Below, piece by piece: positions 18,913 to 27,381 of a stretch of 38,044 nt of DNA (position 1 is the stretch's first letter; every line of letters starts with the position of its first letter). The DNA is from Pseudonocardiaceae bacterium (GTDB taxonomy: Bacteria; Actinomycetota; Actinomycetes; Mycobacteriales; Pseudonocardiaceae), in NCBI GenBank assembly GCA_025924655.1, contig JAICHZ010000003.1:1-38044 (forward strand). Direction: 5' to 3'. The translations under genes were made by a program, and so were the position numbers. The notes under the pieces are model-generated. The model was given only the letters and a program-made list of their open reading frames with translations. It searched no databases and was not told the DNA's origin.

Positions 18913-19584
18913 TCACAGCATCGTCATGAGCATGTAACTCATCCCGATTGCCATAACCAGCTCTGAGGAACCGAGCAGGTGGGGCGAGACGACCACGCCT
19001 CGGGTTCCACCACCCAGGACAGCCGACACGAGGGTTTCGGTCTCCGCAGCGTTCGCGGGCATCGCCAGCCGGGTGCCCAACCGCACCACGAACACCAGGA
19101 AGTAGGCGATAAACGCCCAGGTCAGCACCGGCACTGCAACGCCAGCGGCGCCGGTTGCAGCCATCTCCATGCCCGCCATGCCGTCGGCCATGGCATGCTC
19201 GGCCGGCATCATCGCCAGCATGTACACCATCGCCAGGCCGCCGATGACGAGATGCAGTTCGTGGTGACCGCCCAGGTGGTGTGGCGGTACCGGGACTGAC
19301 CGCAGTTGCCGCCGGATAAGCCGGACCGCGATGTGCCCGGCGGCCACGCCGAAGGCCACCTGCCAGTACAACCGGGGCAGCGGATCGATCCAGGGCACCA
19401 GCATGGCGACCATGCCGAGGCTCATCACGCCGCGCGACGCATCCACATCCCGGTGGGCGTCACCACCCCAGGCCGACGTCTCCTGGCGAGCAGTGCACAG
19501 CCGGGCTACGTAGTACAGGGTCAGCGCGGCGAACATCGCCGCAAAGAGCCAGCGCACCCACTCCGCGCCCGCCACCGCATTCAC
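18913..19584 (-). CDS. DUF5134-like polytopic membrane protein
   Basis: VRWLFAAMFAALTLYYVARLC...HHLGGHHELHLVIGGLAMVYMLAMM, His/Met-rich TM helices; first gene of the YcnI-CopCD run. Confidence 0.75.
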   Translation of the reverse strand: MNAVAGAEWVRWLFAAMFAALTLYYVARLCTARQETSAWGGDAHRDVDASRGVMSLGMVAMLVPWIDPLPRLYWQVAFGVAAGHIAVRLIRRQLRSVPVPPHHLGGHHELHLVIGGLAMVYMLAMMPAEHAMADGMAGMEMAATGAAGVAVPVLTWAFIAYFLVFVVRLGTRLAMPANAAETETLVSAVLGGGTRGVVVSPHLLGSSELVMAIGMSYMLMTML

Positions 19585-19677
19585 CTCCCGTGCCCGACCT
19601 CAGCTACCTAGTCGCGTGCCGTCCGCCGTTAGTTCCCGACCACGAGCGGGCGTCGACGTCGGGCGAGTCAGCGATGA

Positions 19678-19854
19678 TCACCGGTCGTCGTCGGACAGGG
19701 GGATGGCGTGGTGTTGGTCGGCGAAGTCCGCGGGGTCGGCTTCCAGGGGCGGCTGGCTGGAGTCCGCGTCGTCGTCCTCATCGGGATCGATCGCAAGACG
19801 CTGCTCTGCCACATCCGGGTCAGTGTTCTCAATACCCCAGTCCTCGATACCCAT
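19678..19854 (-). CDS. Small acidic conserved-type protein (58 aa, start at 19854)
   Basis: MGIEDWGIENTDPDVAEQRLAIDPDEDDDADSSQPPLEADPADFADQHHAIPLSDDDR*; in-frame tail of ORF 19678..20607. Confidence 0.75.
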   Translation of the reverse strand: MGIEDWGIENTDPDVAEQRLAIDPDEDDDADSSQPPLEADPADFADQHHAIPLSDDDR

Positions 19855-19938
19855 ATGGTGTGTCCTTTCGCTAGCGCTGGTCGCGATCATGCTATCCGCG
19901 TCGTCTGACATCCGCCTCGACGCCAGTGCCATGCTGCG

Positions 19939-20463
19939 GTGGTGAACCAGATCGACGCCGGCCGGCTCGTGTTGGCGCCGATCTTCCGGCCGGTGGCGCG
20001 GATGCTGCTCGATGGCGGCACCCCAAAGGCGCTGAGCTTCGCCCCCGGATACCCCTCGCGATTTTCCCTCGAGGTGATGGAGTCGGTAGTCGATGCCCAG
20101 GAGCCGGGTCGGTTCGGGCCGTACTTCATGGTCCGCAAGGCCGATGACATGATCATCGGCGAGATCGGATGCAGCGTCGAGGAGGCCTCGGATACCGGCT
20201 ACATCGGCTACACCGTGGTGGAGTCGTATTGGGGACACGGGTATGCCACCGAGGCGCTGCGGGCGTTGCTCGCGTACGTTCTCGCCGATCCGGGAATCCG
20301 CCGGGTGGTGGCCGAGACCATGGTGGATCATGCGGCGAGCCGCCGCGTGATGGAGAAAGCGGGCATGCGCCAGTGCGGGGCGCGGGTCGATGTCGAGGAC
20401 GGTGAGCCAGTGGAGCTGGTCAGCTATGAAGCGCTCGCTACCACGCAACCGGAAGCTCACTGA
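19939..20463 (+). CDS. GNAT family N-acetyltransferase
   Basis: GYIGYTVVESYWGHGYATEALRALLAYVL...VVAETMVDHAASRRVMEKAGM. Confidence 0.88.
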   Translation: MVNQIDAGRLVLAPIFRPVARMLLDGGTPKALSFAPGYPSRFSLEVMESVVDAQEPGRFGPYFMVRKADDMIIGEIGCSVEEASDTGYIGYTVVESYWGHGYATEALRALLAYVLADPGIRRVVAETMVDHAASRRVMEKAGMRQCGARVDVEDGEPVELVSYEALATTQPEAH

Positions 20464-21577
20464 CAGCACCGGCCACCGCCTCGCGCAAGGGTGGGATCTC
20501 CTCAAGGGGAACAGCGAGGCGCAGCGCGGGGAAGCGTTGCAGGAGACTGACGAACAGGTACCGCAGCTCCAACCGGGCCAAGTGGGCTCCGAGACAGAAG
20601 TGCGCACCGTGGCTCAGTGACAGGTGCGGGATGCGCTCCCGGGTGATGTCGAAGCGCTTAGGGTCGGGAAAGACGTTTTCGTCCTCGTTGGCCTCCTGTA
20701 CGGCGAACATCACCGTGTCCCCGGCGCGCAGGGTGACACCGTCGACCTCGATGTCGGCGGAGGCGTACCGGGTAAGGCCGCCGCGTCGAGCGGCTCGCAT
20801 CCGCTCGATCGGGCTGGCGAAGCGGAAGATCTCTTCGATGGCCTGGGCGGCCAGCGTCGGGTCACTCTGCAGCGCCGCTCGCTGCTCGGGATGGGTCAAC
20901 AGCAGCAACATGCCCCGGTCGATGATGGCGACGACGGGTGCGTGCCCGGCGAACAGCAGACCGGCGGCGAGATGAGCGATCCCGTCGTCGGTCAGCTGCG
21001 GGTCGAGATTGGCGGCGTCGAGCAGGTCGGAGATGACGTCATCGCCCGGGACCCAGCGTTTACGTTCGATCAGGGTGCCCAGGTAGCGCCACAGTGACTG
21101 CAGGCCGCCGCGGGCGACGGCGGGCTTGCTGACCTGCTTGGCTTCGATCTGCCACCGGCAGAAGTCCGCGTGGTCCTGCGCGGGCAGCCCGAGCAGCTCG
21201 CAGATCACCAGAGCCGGCAGCGGGAAAGCGACGGCGGTGTGGAAGTCGGCCGGGGGGCCACTGCGGTGTAGCTCATCCAGCAAGGTGTCGACGATCGTCT
21301 CGACGCGGGGGCGCAGGCTCTCTAAACGGCGGGCCGACAGCAGCGGCGTCAGCAGCTTGCGCATCCGGTGCAGATCCGCCAGCTCCGCTTCCGGATCCGG
21401 AATCGGTCCGCCGAACAGACCCGGTTGGGTGAGCCGGACCGGATGCCCCGGGTTGGGGTGCGACCGGCTCAGCCGCGGGTCGGCCAGCAGCTCCCGCACC
21501 CGCTCGTGCCCGGACACCAGCCAGGCGGGCCGGCCCTGGGTGTCGCTCACCCGCTGGATCATCTCGGTGGATGCCAT
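20438..21577 (-). CDS. Cytochrome P450 (likely start MASTEM; ORF to 21595)
   Basis: Heme-binding LSLSHGAHFCLGAHLARLELR; AGHAPVVAIID I-helix region; P450 N-terminal WLVSGHERVRELLADPRLS. Confidence 0.92.
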   Translation of the reverse strand: MASTEMIQRVSDTQGRPAWLVSGHERVRELLADPRLSRSHPNPGHPVRLTQPGLFGGPIPDPEAELADLHRMRKLLTPLLSARRLESLRPRVETIVDTLLDELHRSGPPADFHTAVAFPLPALVICELLGLPAQDHADFCRWQIEAKQVSKPAVARGGLQSLWRYLGTLIERKRWVPGDDVISDLLDAANLDPQLTDDGIAHLAAGLLFAGHAPVVAIIDRGMLLLLTHPEQRAALQSDPTLAAQAIEEIFRFASPIERMRAARRGGLTRYASADIEVDGVTLRAGDTVMFAVQEANEDENVFPDPKRFDITRERIPHLSLSHGAHFCLGAHLARLELRYLFVSLLQRFPALRLAVPLEEIPPLREAVAGAVSELPVAW

Positions 21578-21691
21578 ACGTGCGCCCTTCGCCATAAGTC
21601 ACCAACCAGCCGCGCAGAGTCTAAGCCGCGCACCGCCAACACCCACGTATTCGAACGCCGCCCCCCACCAGATCGCCTTGCGGCGGCGCAC

Positions 21692-21755
21692 GTCGTGAAC
21701 TCGACACCGCGGACGTTTTCAGGCGCCAAAACGTCGGTATTGTCGAGTTCACGAC
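21692..21755. repeat. Palindromic repeat, copy 2 (64 bp)
   Basis: gtcgtgaactcgacaccgcggacgttttcaggcgccaaaacgtcggtattgtcgagttcacgac; between P450 and DedA. Confidence 0.9.
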
Positions 21756-21763
21756 GCGGGCCG

Positions 21764-22390
21764 TCAGCGGGGGCGCTGGTGTCGTCTGCGCCATAGCCAG
21801 CGGGCTAGGGCGGCGAGGATTAGGGCGCCGGCTGCGGCTAGCACGACGATTTGATAGCGGTGGAACCCTTGGTAGATGGCGGTCAGATGGCCGCCGGCGA
21901 AGTAGCCGACGGAGGTCCACACCGTGACCCACACCACGGCACCCAGCGCGTTGAAGGCCAGGAACCGCCGCCATGGCATCCCGACGATACCGGCCACGAC
22001 ACCGTTGAGCTGGCGCAGACCGTCAACGAACCGGGCGACGCCGACGATCTTGCCGCCATGGCGTTTGAAGAACTCTTCGGCTTTGTTGAGGCGCTTTTCG
22101 GTCACGAAGACGTAACGGCCGAACCGGAGAACCAGCCGCCGGCCGCCGAAGTGCCCGATCAGGTAGCCAACGTTGTCGCCGGCGACGGCGGCGAAAAACC
22201 CCAGGATGGCCACGCCAGCAACGTTGAGTCGCCCAGCTCCGGCGAAGACCCCCGCGGCCATCAGCATGGTCTGGCCAGGGACCGGTGCGCCGAAGCTTTC
22301 AATGAACAGGAACCCGAAGACCGCCAGGTAACCGTACGAGGCGAGGATTGGAGCCAGCCAAGCCAACACTCCCGGCAGCTCAGGAGCCAC
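21764..22390 (-). CDS. DedA family (SNARE-associated) membrane protein
   Basis: FLFIESFGAPVPGQTMLMAAG, GDNVGYLIGHFGGRRLVLRFG, FFKRHGGKIVGVARFVDGLRQLNGVVAGIVGM. Confidence 0.93.
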   Translation of the reverse strand: MAPELPGVLAWLAPILASYGYLAVFGFLFIESFGAPVPGQTMLMAAGVFAGAGRLNVAGVAILGFFAAVAGDNVGYLIGHFGGRRLVLRFGRYVFVTEKRLNKAEEFFKRHGGKIVGVARFVDGLRQLNGVVAGIVGMPWRRFLAFNALGAVVWVTVWTSVGYFAGGHLTAIYQGFHRYQIVVLAAAGALILAALARWLWRRRHQRPR

Positions 22391-22624
22391 CCCACCACCT
22401 CCCCAGGTCCCGGGGCGTCTCGTTGCGTCAGCGCTGCCACCGACGTGCCGCCGACGAGATTACCCGCTGGTCGGCTGATCTAGCGCGTGGCCGGGCGCTT
22501 GCCAAAGCAACCCGGTAGCAAAAAGGGGTTTGCGCGGCGAGGATTCGGGAAGTCGAACCCAACTACAGCGCGTCACGGGCTTGAAAACGGTGACAGCCGG
22601 CGGCACGCACTGGGAACGGCGGGT

Positions 22625-23617
22625 GTGGCGATAGTGTGCAACTCGGCTGGCGGCCGGGGACTGGTCCATCACGGGTTGCTCCACCCCGCTACCGCGAATG
22701 TGGCCGCCACCCTCGCTCCACTGGTCGCTGATCGGCTCGCCCGCGGCGAGCCGGTGCTCGCTGTGCTGCCGCCCGCCACCGCTGACCTGCTGCGGCTCAG
22801 CCTGTCTGCGGTAACTGGTTTACACACCACCGACCCGGCCGAGCTCTACCGCCATCCCGGTCGGGTGCTGGGCCACTACCGGGCCTGGATAGGAGACACC
22901 AGCCCGCACGGCGAGCCGGTCACCATCGTGGCCGCCCCTGACCTGAACGGCGACAACTACCGGACGGCGCTGTGGATGCACATCGACGCCGCTACCACGG
23001 TTGCCCTGGCCGAGTGCGATCTCACGCTGGTCTGCGTCTACTCCGACGACGCCAGCAGCGCCGACCCCGTACGCCGTGCGCACCCCAGCCTGCTCAATGG
23101 GGCGAGCGTGCCCAATCCGGACCACCTGCCAGCGGAGCAGTTCGTGGCCCGATACCCGTTGCCTCCGCCGGCCGACCTGGGCGAACCCGACATTACCCGT
23201 ACCATTGACTACCCGGTGCAGCTGGCCGGGCTGCGCCAGATGGTGGCGCAGCACGCCACTAGGGCCGGGCTGCCCCGCGCCCGGTGCGACGATTTCGTGC
23301 TGGCCGTCGCCGAGGTTGCCAGCAACGCGATTGAACACGGCGTGCCGCCTGCCGGCGTGCAGTTGTGGACCACCTCCACCGTGGTGATCTGCCAGATCAC
23401 CGACAGCGGCTGGCACACCCAGCCGTTAGCCGGGCTGCTGCCCCCACCGACGACCCAGCCGCGGGGACGCGGCCTGTGGATGGCCCACCAGCTCTGCGAT
23501 GAGTTCTACCTGTGGCCGCGGCCCACCACCGTCCGGCTCCAGATGGACCGGACTAACCGTTCCGGTGGCGTTCGGCCAGCACCTTATGGGGCACCTGGAG
23601 CAGGCGCAGGATGGTGA
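22625..23617 (+). CDS. MEDS-domain + HATPase_c (RsbW-like) regulatory protein; start uncertain (ORF from 22487)
   Basis: MEDS-like LVHHGLLHPATANVAATLAPLVADRLARGEPVLAVLPP; HATPase N-box VAEVASNAIEHGVPP and ITDSGWHTQP, GRGLWMAHQLCDEF. Confidence 0.8.
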   Translation: MAIVCNSAGGRGLVHHGLLHPATANVAATLAPLVADRLARGEPVLAVLPPATADLLRLSLSAVTGLHTTDPAELYRHPGRVLGHYRAWIGDTSPHGEPVTIVAAPDLNGDNYRTALWMHIDAATTVALAECDLTLVCVYSDDASSADPVRRAHPSLLNGASVPNPDHLPAEQFVARYPLPPPADLGEPDITRTIDYPVQLAGLRQMVAQHATRAGLPRARCDDFVLAVAEVASNAIEHGVPPAGVQLWTTSTVVICQITDSGWHTQPLAGLLPPPTTQPRGRGLWMAHQLCDEFYLWPRPTTVRLQMDRTNRSGGVRPAPYGAPGAGAGW

Positions 23618-24359
23618 CCAGACTGAGGCCACCGAGCATGTTCCCGAACGCCGCGAATGCGGCCAGCGCCAGCCAGTCCAGGTAGCCGAACGGTGCGCCG
23701 GCCTGCAGCGCCGCGAAACACACCAGCGATGCGACGATCGCGTGGTTGACCTTGCCGGCGCCGAGCAGGAAACCCGCGATTACCGCCGGCACCAGGCGTA
23801 CCCCGTCGGATTCGGTGGTGTGTTGCAGGTGGGTCATCAGCGTGATGAGCATCCCGCCGATTAGCGCGAGCGCGAACGCAGGCCATCCGAAGCCCAGCTC
23901 GACATAAGATTGGGCCGCTTCGACGGCACTGGAGCGCAACGCCGGGAACCCTACCATCACCAACCCGGTGACGACCCACCCGCCGAGGAGGTTGGTCAGT
24001 ATGGTCATCGCCCACAACCGCGCCAGGGCCGCCACGGTGCTGCGCTTGGCGACGACGGCGACCACCGGGATAAGGAAGTTTTCGGTGAACAGCTCGCTAC
24101 GCGCCAAGGTCAGCGCGATGAACCCTGCCGAGAAAGCCAGGCCGCCCAGCAGCACGCTGTGCGTGACGTGCTCCACAAGCAGCAGCGCGAGCACGCCCAC
24201 ACCGACGTCAAGGCCGCCGAGGAAACCGGTCGCAGCCAGTCCGAGCCAGGATCGACCCAACCGCTGTTCGCCCTCGTCGACCAGCCGATCGAACGTTTGC
24301 TCGCTGTCCTCTTGGGGGACCTCCGGCTCGGCGGCGGTGCGCTGCGTCGTCATCATCAT
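23553..24359 (-). CDS. Formate/nitrite transporter (FNT) family protein
   Basis: SELFTENFLIPVVAV, polytopic, NHAIVASLVCFAAL, FGNMLGG; FNT-like architecture. Confidence 0.85.
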   Translation of the reverse strand: MMMTTQRTAAEPEVPQEDSEQTFDRLVDEGEQRLGRSWLGLAATGFLGGLDVGVGVLALLLVEHVTHSVLLGGLAFSAGFIALTLARSELFTENFLIPVVAVVAKRSTVAALARLWAMTILTNLLGGWVVTGLVMVGFPALRSSAVEAAQSYVELGFGWPAFALALIGGMLITLMTHLQHTTESDGVRLVPAVIAGFLLGAGKVNHAIVASLVCFAALQAGAPFGYLDWLALAAFAAFGNMLGGLSLVTILRLLQVPHKVLAERHRNG

Positions 24360-24414
24360 CGAAGATTAGAGCCACCGCTGACCGGCGGCCCAGATCAATG
24401 ACGGGTGGAAAACA

Positions 24415-25098
24415 GTGACCGATTCCGCGCGGCCGCGAGGTGCAGTGCTGTTCGACATCGACGGCACCTTGGTCGATTCCAACTACCTGCACGTCAATGC
24501 TTGGTTGCGGGCGCTGCAGGCAGTGGGACACCCAGTGGACGCCTGGCGCATTCACCGCGGGCAGGGCATGGGTTCTTCGGAACTCCTGGACACGCTGTTG
24601 GGTGCGGCCGCCGAACAGGTCGCCTCGCGGGCCAAACAGCAGCACACTGAGCTTTATAAGGAGAGCTCGCAGCTGCTGCGGGCCTTTGACGGTGCGCGGG
24701 AACTGGTAGCGGCGGTGGCGCAGCGCGGAGCCAAGGTCGTCCTCGCCACCTCCGCCGCGCCCGACGAGCTCGAGATCCTGCGGTCCATCCTCGACGTCGA
24801 GGACGCCGTCGCGGAGATCACCGCCGCCGAAGACGTCGAGAGCGCCAAACCCGCGCCCGACCTGGTACAGATCGCCCTGCAACGGGCCGAAGTGCCCGCG
24901 GACCGGGCGGTGTTCGTCGGTGACACGGTCTGGGACGTGCAGGCCTGCGGGAAGGCCGGGGTGGCGTGTGTCGGCGTGCTCACCGGTGGGATCAGCGCCG
25001 CCGAACTGACCGACGCGGGTGCCGTCGCGGTGTACGAGGACTGCCGTGCACTGCTTCGCGACCTCGATGCCAGTCCGCTGGCTGCCGTCTGGTCCTAG
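24415..25098 (+). CDS. HAD family hydrolase (phosphoglycolate phosphatase-like)
   Basis: VLFDIDGTLVDSNYLHVNAW, VVLATSAAPDEL, SAKPAPDLVQIAL, VFVGDTVWDVQACGKAG. Confidence 0.92.
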   Translation: MTDSARPRGAVLFDIDGTLVDSNYLHVNAWLRALQAVGHPVDAWRIHRGQGMGSSELLDTLLGAAAEQVASRAKQQHTELYKESSQLLRAFDGARELVAAVAQRGAKVVLATSAAPDELEILRSILDVEDAVAEITAAEDVESAKPAPDLVQIALQRAEVPADRAVFVGDTVWDVQACGKAGVACVGVLTGGISAAELTDAGAVAVYEDCRALLRDLDASPLAAVWS

Positions 25099-25130
25099 CT
25101 CGGCGAGTACCTCATGATGAACGTTGGTTG

Positions 25131-25155
25131 GGTTGAAAGGGTTACTTTGGGGTAT
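25131..25155 (+). promoter_or_regulatory. Candidate SigB/SigF-type promoter for csbD-like gene
   Basis: ggttg-N14-gggtat, 35 nt upstream of the csbD-like ATG. Confidence 0.55.
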
Positions 25156-25189
25156 TTCTTCTTCACGTTCCGACAATAGGAGGGCTCGC

Positions 25190-25375
25190 ATGGGAACCGG
25201 CGACAAGATCGAGAACCAGGCTGACGTACTCAAGGGCAAGGCGAAGGAAGCGGCCGGCCGGGCCACTGATGATCCCGGACTTGAGGTCGAGGGTCAGGGT
25301 GACCAGGCCGAGGGCCACGTGAAGCAGGCCGGCGAGAAGATCAAGGACGCGGTGAAGGACATCTTCGGCAAATAG
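25190..25375 (+). CDS. CsbD family stress protein (start at 25190)
   Basis: MGTGDKIENQADVLKGKAKEAAGRATDDPGLEVEGQGDQAEGHVKQAGEKIKDAVKDIFGK; RBS aataggaggg. Confidence 0.92.
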   Translation: MGTGDKIENQADVLKGKAKEAAGRATDDPGLEVEGQGDQAEGHVKQAGEKIKDAVKDIFGK

Positions 25376-25391
25376 CCGCGGTGCAGGTGAG

Positions 25392-25454
25392 GTCGTGAAC
25401 TCGACGCGGCCGACGTTTGAGTCGAGCGGACGTCGGCCGCGTCGAGGTCACGGC
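25392..25454. repeat. Palindromic repeat, copy 3 (63 bp)
   Basis: gtcgtgaactcgacgcggccgacgtttgagtcgagcggacgtcggccgcgtcgaggtcacggc; overlaps TrmH stop. Confidence 0.88.
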
Positions 25455-26263
25455 GCCGACCAGCCGTCTTGGTGGGCGCGGGCTTCATAGAGTAGAAGTG
25501 ATGCTGAGACCGACACATTGAGGCTGTCCGCATAGCCCAACATGGGAACACCCACCCGTCTGAAGCTGTGCTGGTACCAGGGTTTCGTGATGCCGTACCG
25601 TTCACTGCCCACGACCAGGGCTATCCGGCCTGCGTAGTCGAGGCGGCGATAGTTCGCGCTCTGGTCGGTGTCGGCCAGATACACCGTGAAGTGGCGTTTC
25701 TGTAGCCACGAGATCGCCTCGTCGGTGTCGGCGAACTCGACGTGCGGCACCCGTACGGACATGCCCTGGCTGGCTCGCAGCACCTTGGGATGCGACATCC
25801 GGGTACGCCGGTTCGTCAATATCAACAGGTCTGCCCTGCAGGCGTCCAGGGTCCGGATCAACGTGCCCAGGTTGCCGGGGATCTCGATGCCGTCTGTGAC
25901 GAGCACCAGCGCGGAGTTGCCTAACTCGATCGCTTCCGGCTGCCAGTGCGGCATCTCGGCGGTGGCCACGATGCCGTCCGGGTTGCCACGCTCGGCCATG
26001 CGAGCCATGGTTTTCTCCGAGACCTGAAACGTTCTGCGCGCGCGGCTGGCCAACTCATCAGCGCGCTTGCCGGCTTCATCGGAATGCGCAAGGTCCGGGC
26101 ACCAGTAGAACGTGTCGATCCGCAGACCGGTGTCGAGTGCGACCTTGGCCGCCCACAGCCCCTCGGCAACGAACAACCCGAACCGGTTGGGCGCCGTGTT
26201 GTTCTGGATTGCCAGAACATCTTTGACTGCCGGGTGGCTCATGCTGATCTGCGGAAATTCCAT
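25448..26263 (-). CDS. TrmH/SpoU family RNA 2'-O-methyltransferase
   Basis: VTDGIEIPGNLGTLIRTLDACRADLLIL, IALVVGSERYGITKPW, MLGYADSLNVSVSASLLLYEA. Confidence 0.92.
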   Translation of the reverse strand: MEFPQISMSHPAVKDVLAIQNNTAPNRFGLFVAEGLWAAKVALDTGLRIDTFYWCPDLAHSDEAGKRADELASRARRTFQVSEKTMARMAERGNPDGIVATAEMPHWQPEAIELGNSALVLVTDGIEIPGNLGTLIRTLDACRADLLILTNRRTRMSHPKVLRASQGMSVRVPHVEFADTDEAISWLQKRHFTVYLADTDQSANYRRLDYAGRIALVVGSERYGITKPWYQHSFRRVGVPMLGYADSLNVSVSASLLLYEARAHQDGWSAP

Positions 26264-26275
26264 GGCAGCCGCAGC

Positions 26276-27238
26276 TTAGGACGCCTTGCGTCCTCCCTTG
26301 GGAGCGGTCCCGGACGCCTCGGCGACGGCGTCGCGCAGCTCATCGCGGGTCATCTTCGAGCGCCCCTCGACGCCGAGGTCGCGGGCCATCTCGGTGAGGT
26401 CTGCCTTGCTGGCCTCACCGAGATCCGGCTCGTCCTGGGTCTCGGATTTACGTCCGTCGCTGCGGGCTGCGGAGACGCTGCGCTGCAACGCCGCCAGCAG
26501 GTCCGACATCTCGGTAGGCGCTGGCGGCTGCGCCTCGGTGACGATCTCGTGGCCCCGGCGCTTGTCATCGATGAGTCGCTCTACCCGTTCGGTGTAGGTG
26601 TCGTGGTAGTCCTGCGGGTTCCAGGGCCCGCTCATCGACTCGATCAGTGCGGTCGCCATCTCCAGCTCCTTACCCCGGGCCGGGGTGCGTTGCGGGAGGG
26701 CGTCCAGCGTCTCGGCCGGGTCGCGGATCTCGTCGGCGAAGAACAGCGTCTGCAGCGCCAGCACGCCGTCGTCAGCGCGGATCGCCGTCAGATACTCCTT
26801 GCCGCGCATGACGAAGGTGGCGATACCGGCGCGGTTGGTCCGCGTCATGGCCTCGAGCAGCAGCGCGTAGGGATGGGCGTACTGCTCGCCGTCGGGGGCG
26901 AGCCAGTAGGTCTTCTGGAAGTACACCGGGTCGATCTCGTCGGCGTCGATGAAGCTGGTGATGTCGATGCTCCGGGACCGCCCGGGGGCGATGTCGTCGA
27001 GCTCCTTCGGTTCGACGATCACGTAGTCGCCGCCACCGACGTCTCGCCCCTTGACGATGTCGGCGTAGTCGACCTCTTTGCCGGTCCGCTCGTTGACCCG
27101 CTGGTAGCGGATGCGGTCGGCGGTGCCGCGCTGGAACTGATGGAATCCGACGGTGTGGTCCTCGGTCGCGCTGTAGAGCCCGACCGGGATGGACACCAGT
27201 CCGAAGTTGATCGAACCTGTCCAGATAGCCCGTGCCAT
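26276..27238 (-). CDS. ku: Non-homologous end joining protein Ku (start at 27238)
   Basis: MARAIWTGSINFGLVSIPVGLYSATEDHTVGFHQFQRGTADRIRYQRVNERTGKEV; KGYEY-like GGGDYVIVEPKELDDIAP. Confidence 0.95.
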   Translation of the reverse strand: MARAIWTGSINFGLVSIPVGLYSATEDHTVGFHQFQRGTADRIRYQRVNERTGKEVDYADIVKGRDVGGGDYVIVEPKELDDIAPGRSRSIDITSFIDADEIDPVYFQKTYWLAPDGEQYAHPYALLLEAMTRTNRAGIATFVMRGKEYLTAIRADDGVLALQTLFFADEIRDPAETLDALPQRTPARGKELEMATALIESMSGPWNPQDYHDTYTERVERLIDDKRRGHEIVTEAQPPAPTEMSDLLAALQRSVSAARSDGRKSETQDEPDLGEASKADLTEMARDLGVEGRSKMTRDELRDAVAEASGTAPKGGRKAS

Positions 27239-27381
27239 CGCCGGTGACCTCCTCTTAACGCAGCTTTCGCCGATGTCCGTCTGGGGAGTACCCGATTGAG
27301 CCGCTTTCCGCACCAGCCCGTCCTGGTGGAGCTTGATCACCGAAAGTGAGCGTCGGGAGTGCGATCCTGCACCGTGCGGCC

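Noticed and set aside
19855-20607. N-terminal extension of ORF 19678..20607 (minus)
   Set aside because: Antisense to the GNAT gene; real small protein probably starts at 19854 (MGIEDWG).
22540-22600. tRNA-like GGTTCGACTTCCC motif on the minus strand
   Set aside because: T-arm does not pair properly, no cloverleaf or acceptor stem could be built; not called as tRNA or att site.
25946-27247. 433-aa plus-strand ORF opposite TrmH-like and Ku genes
   Set aside because: Antisense shadow of two confidently identified proteins.
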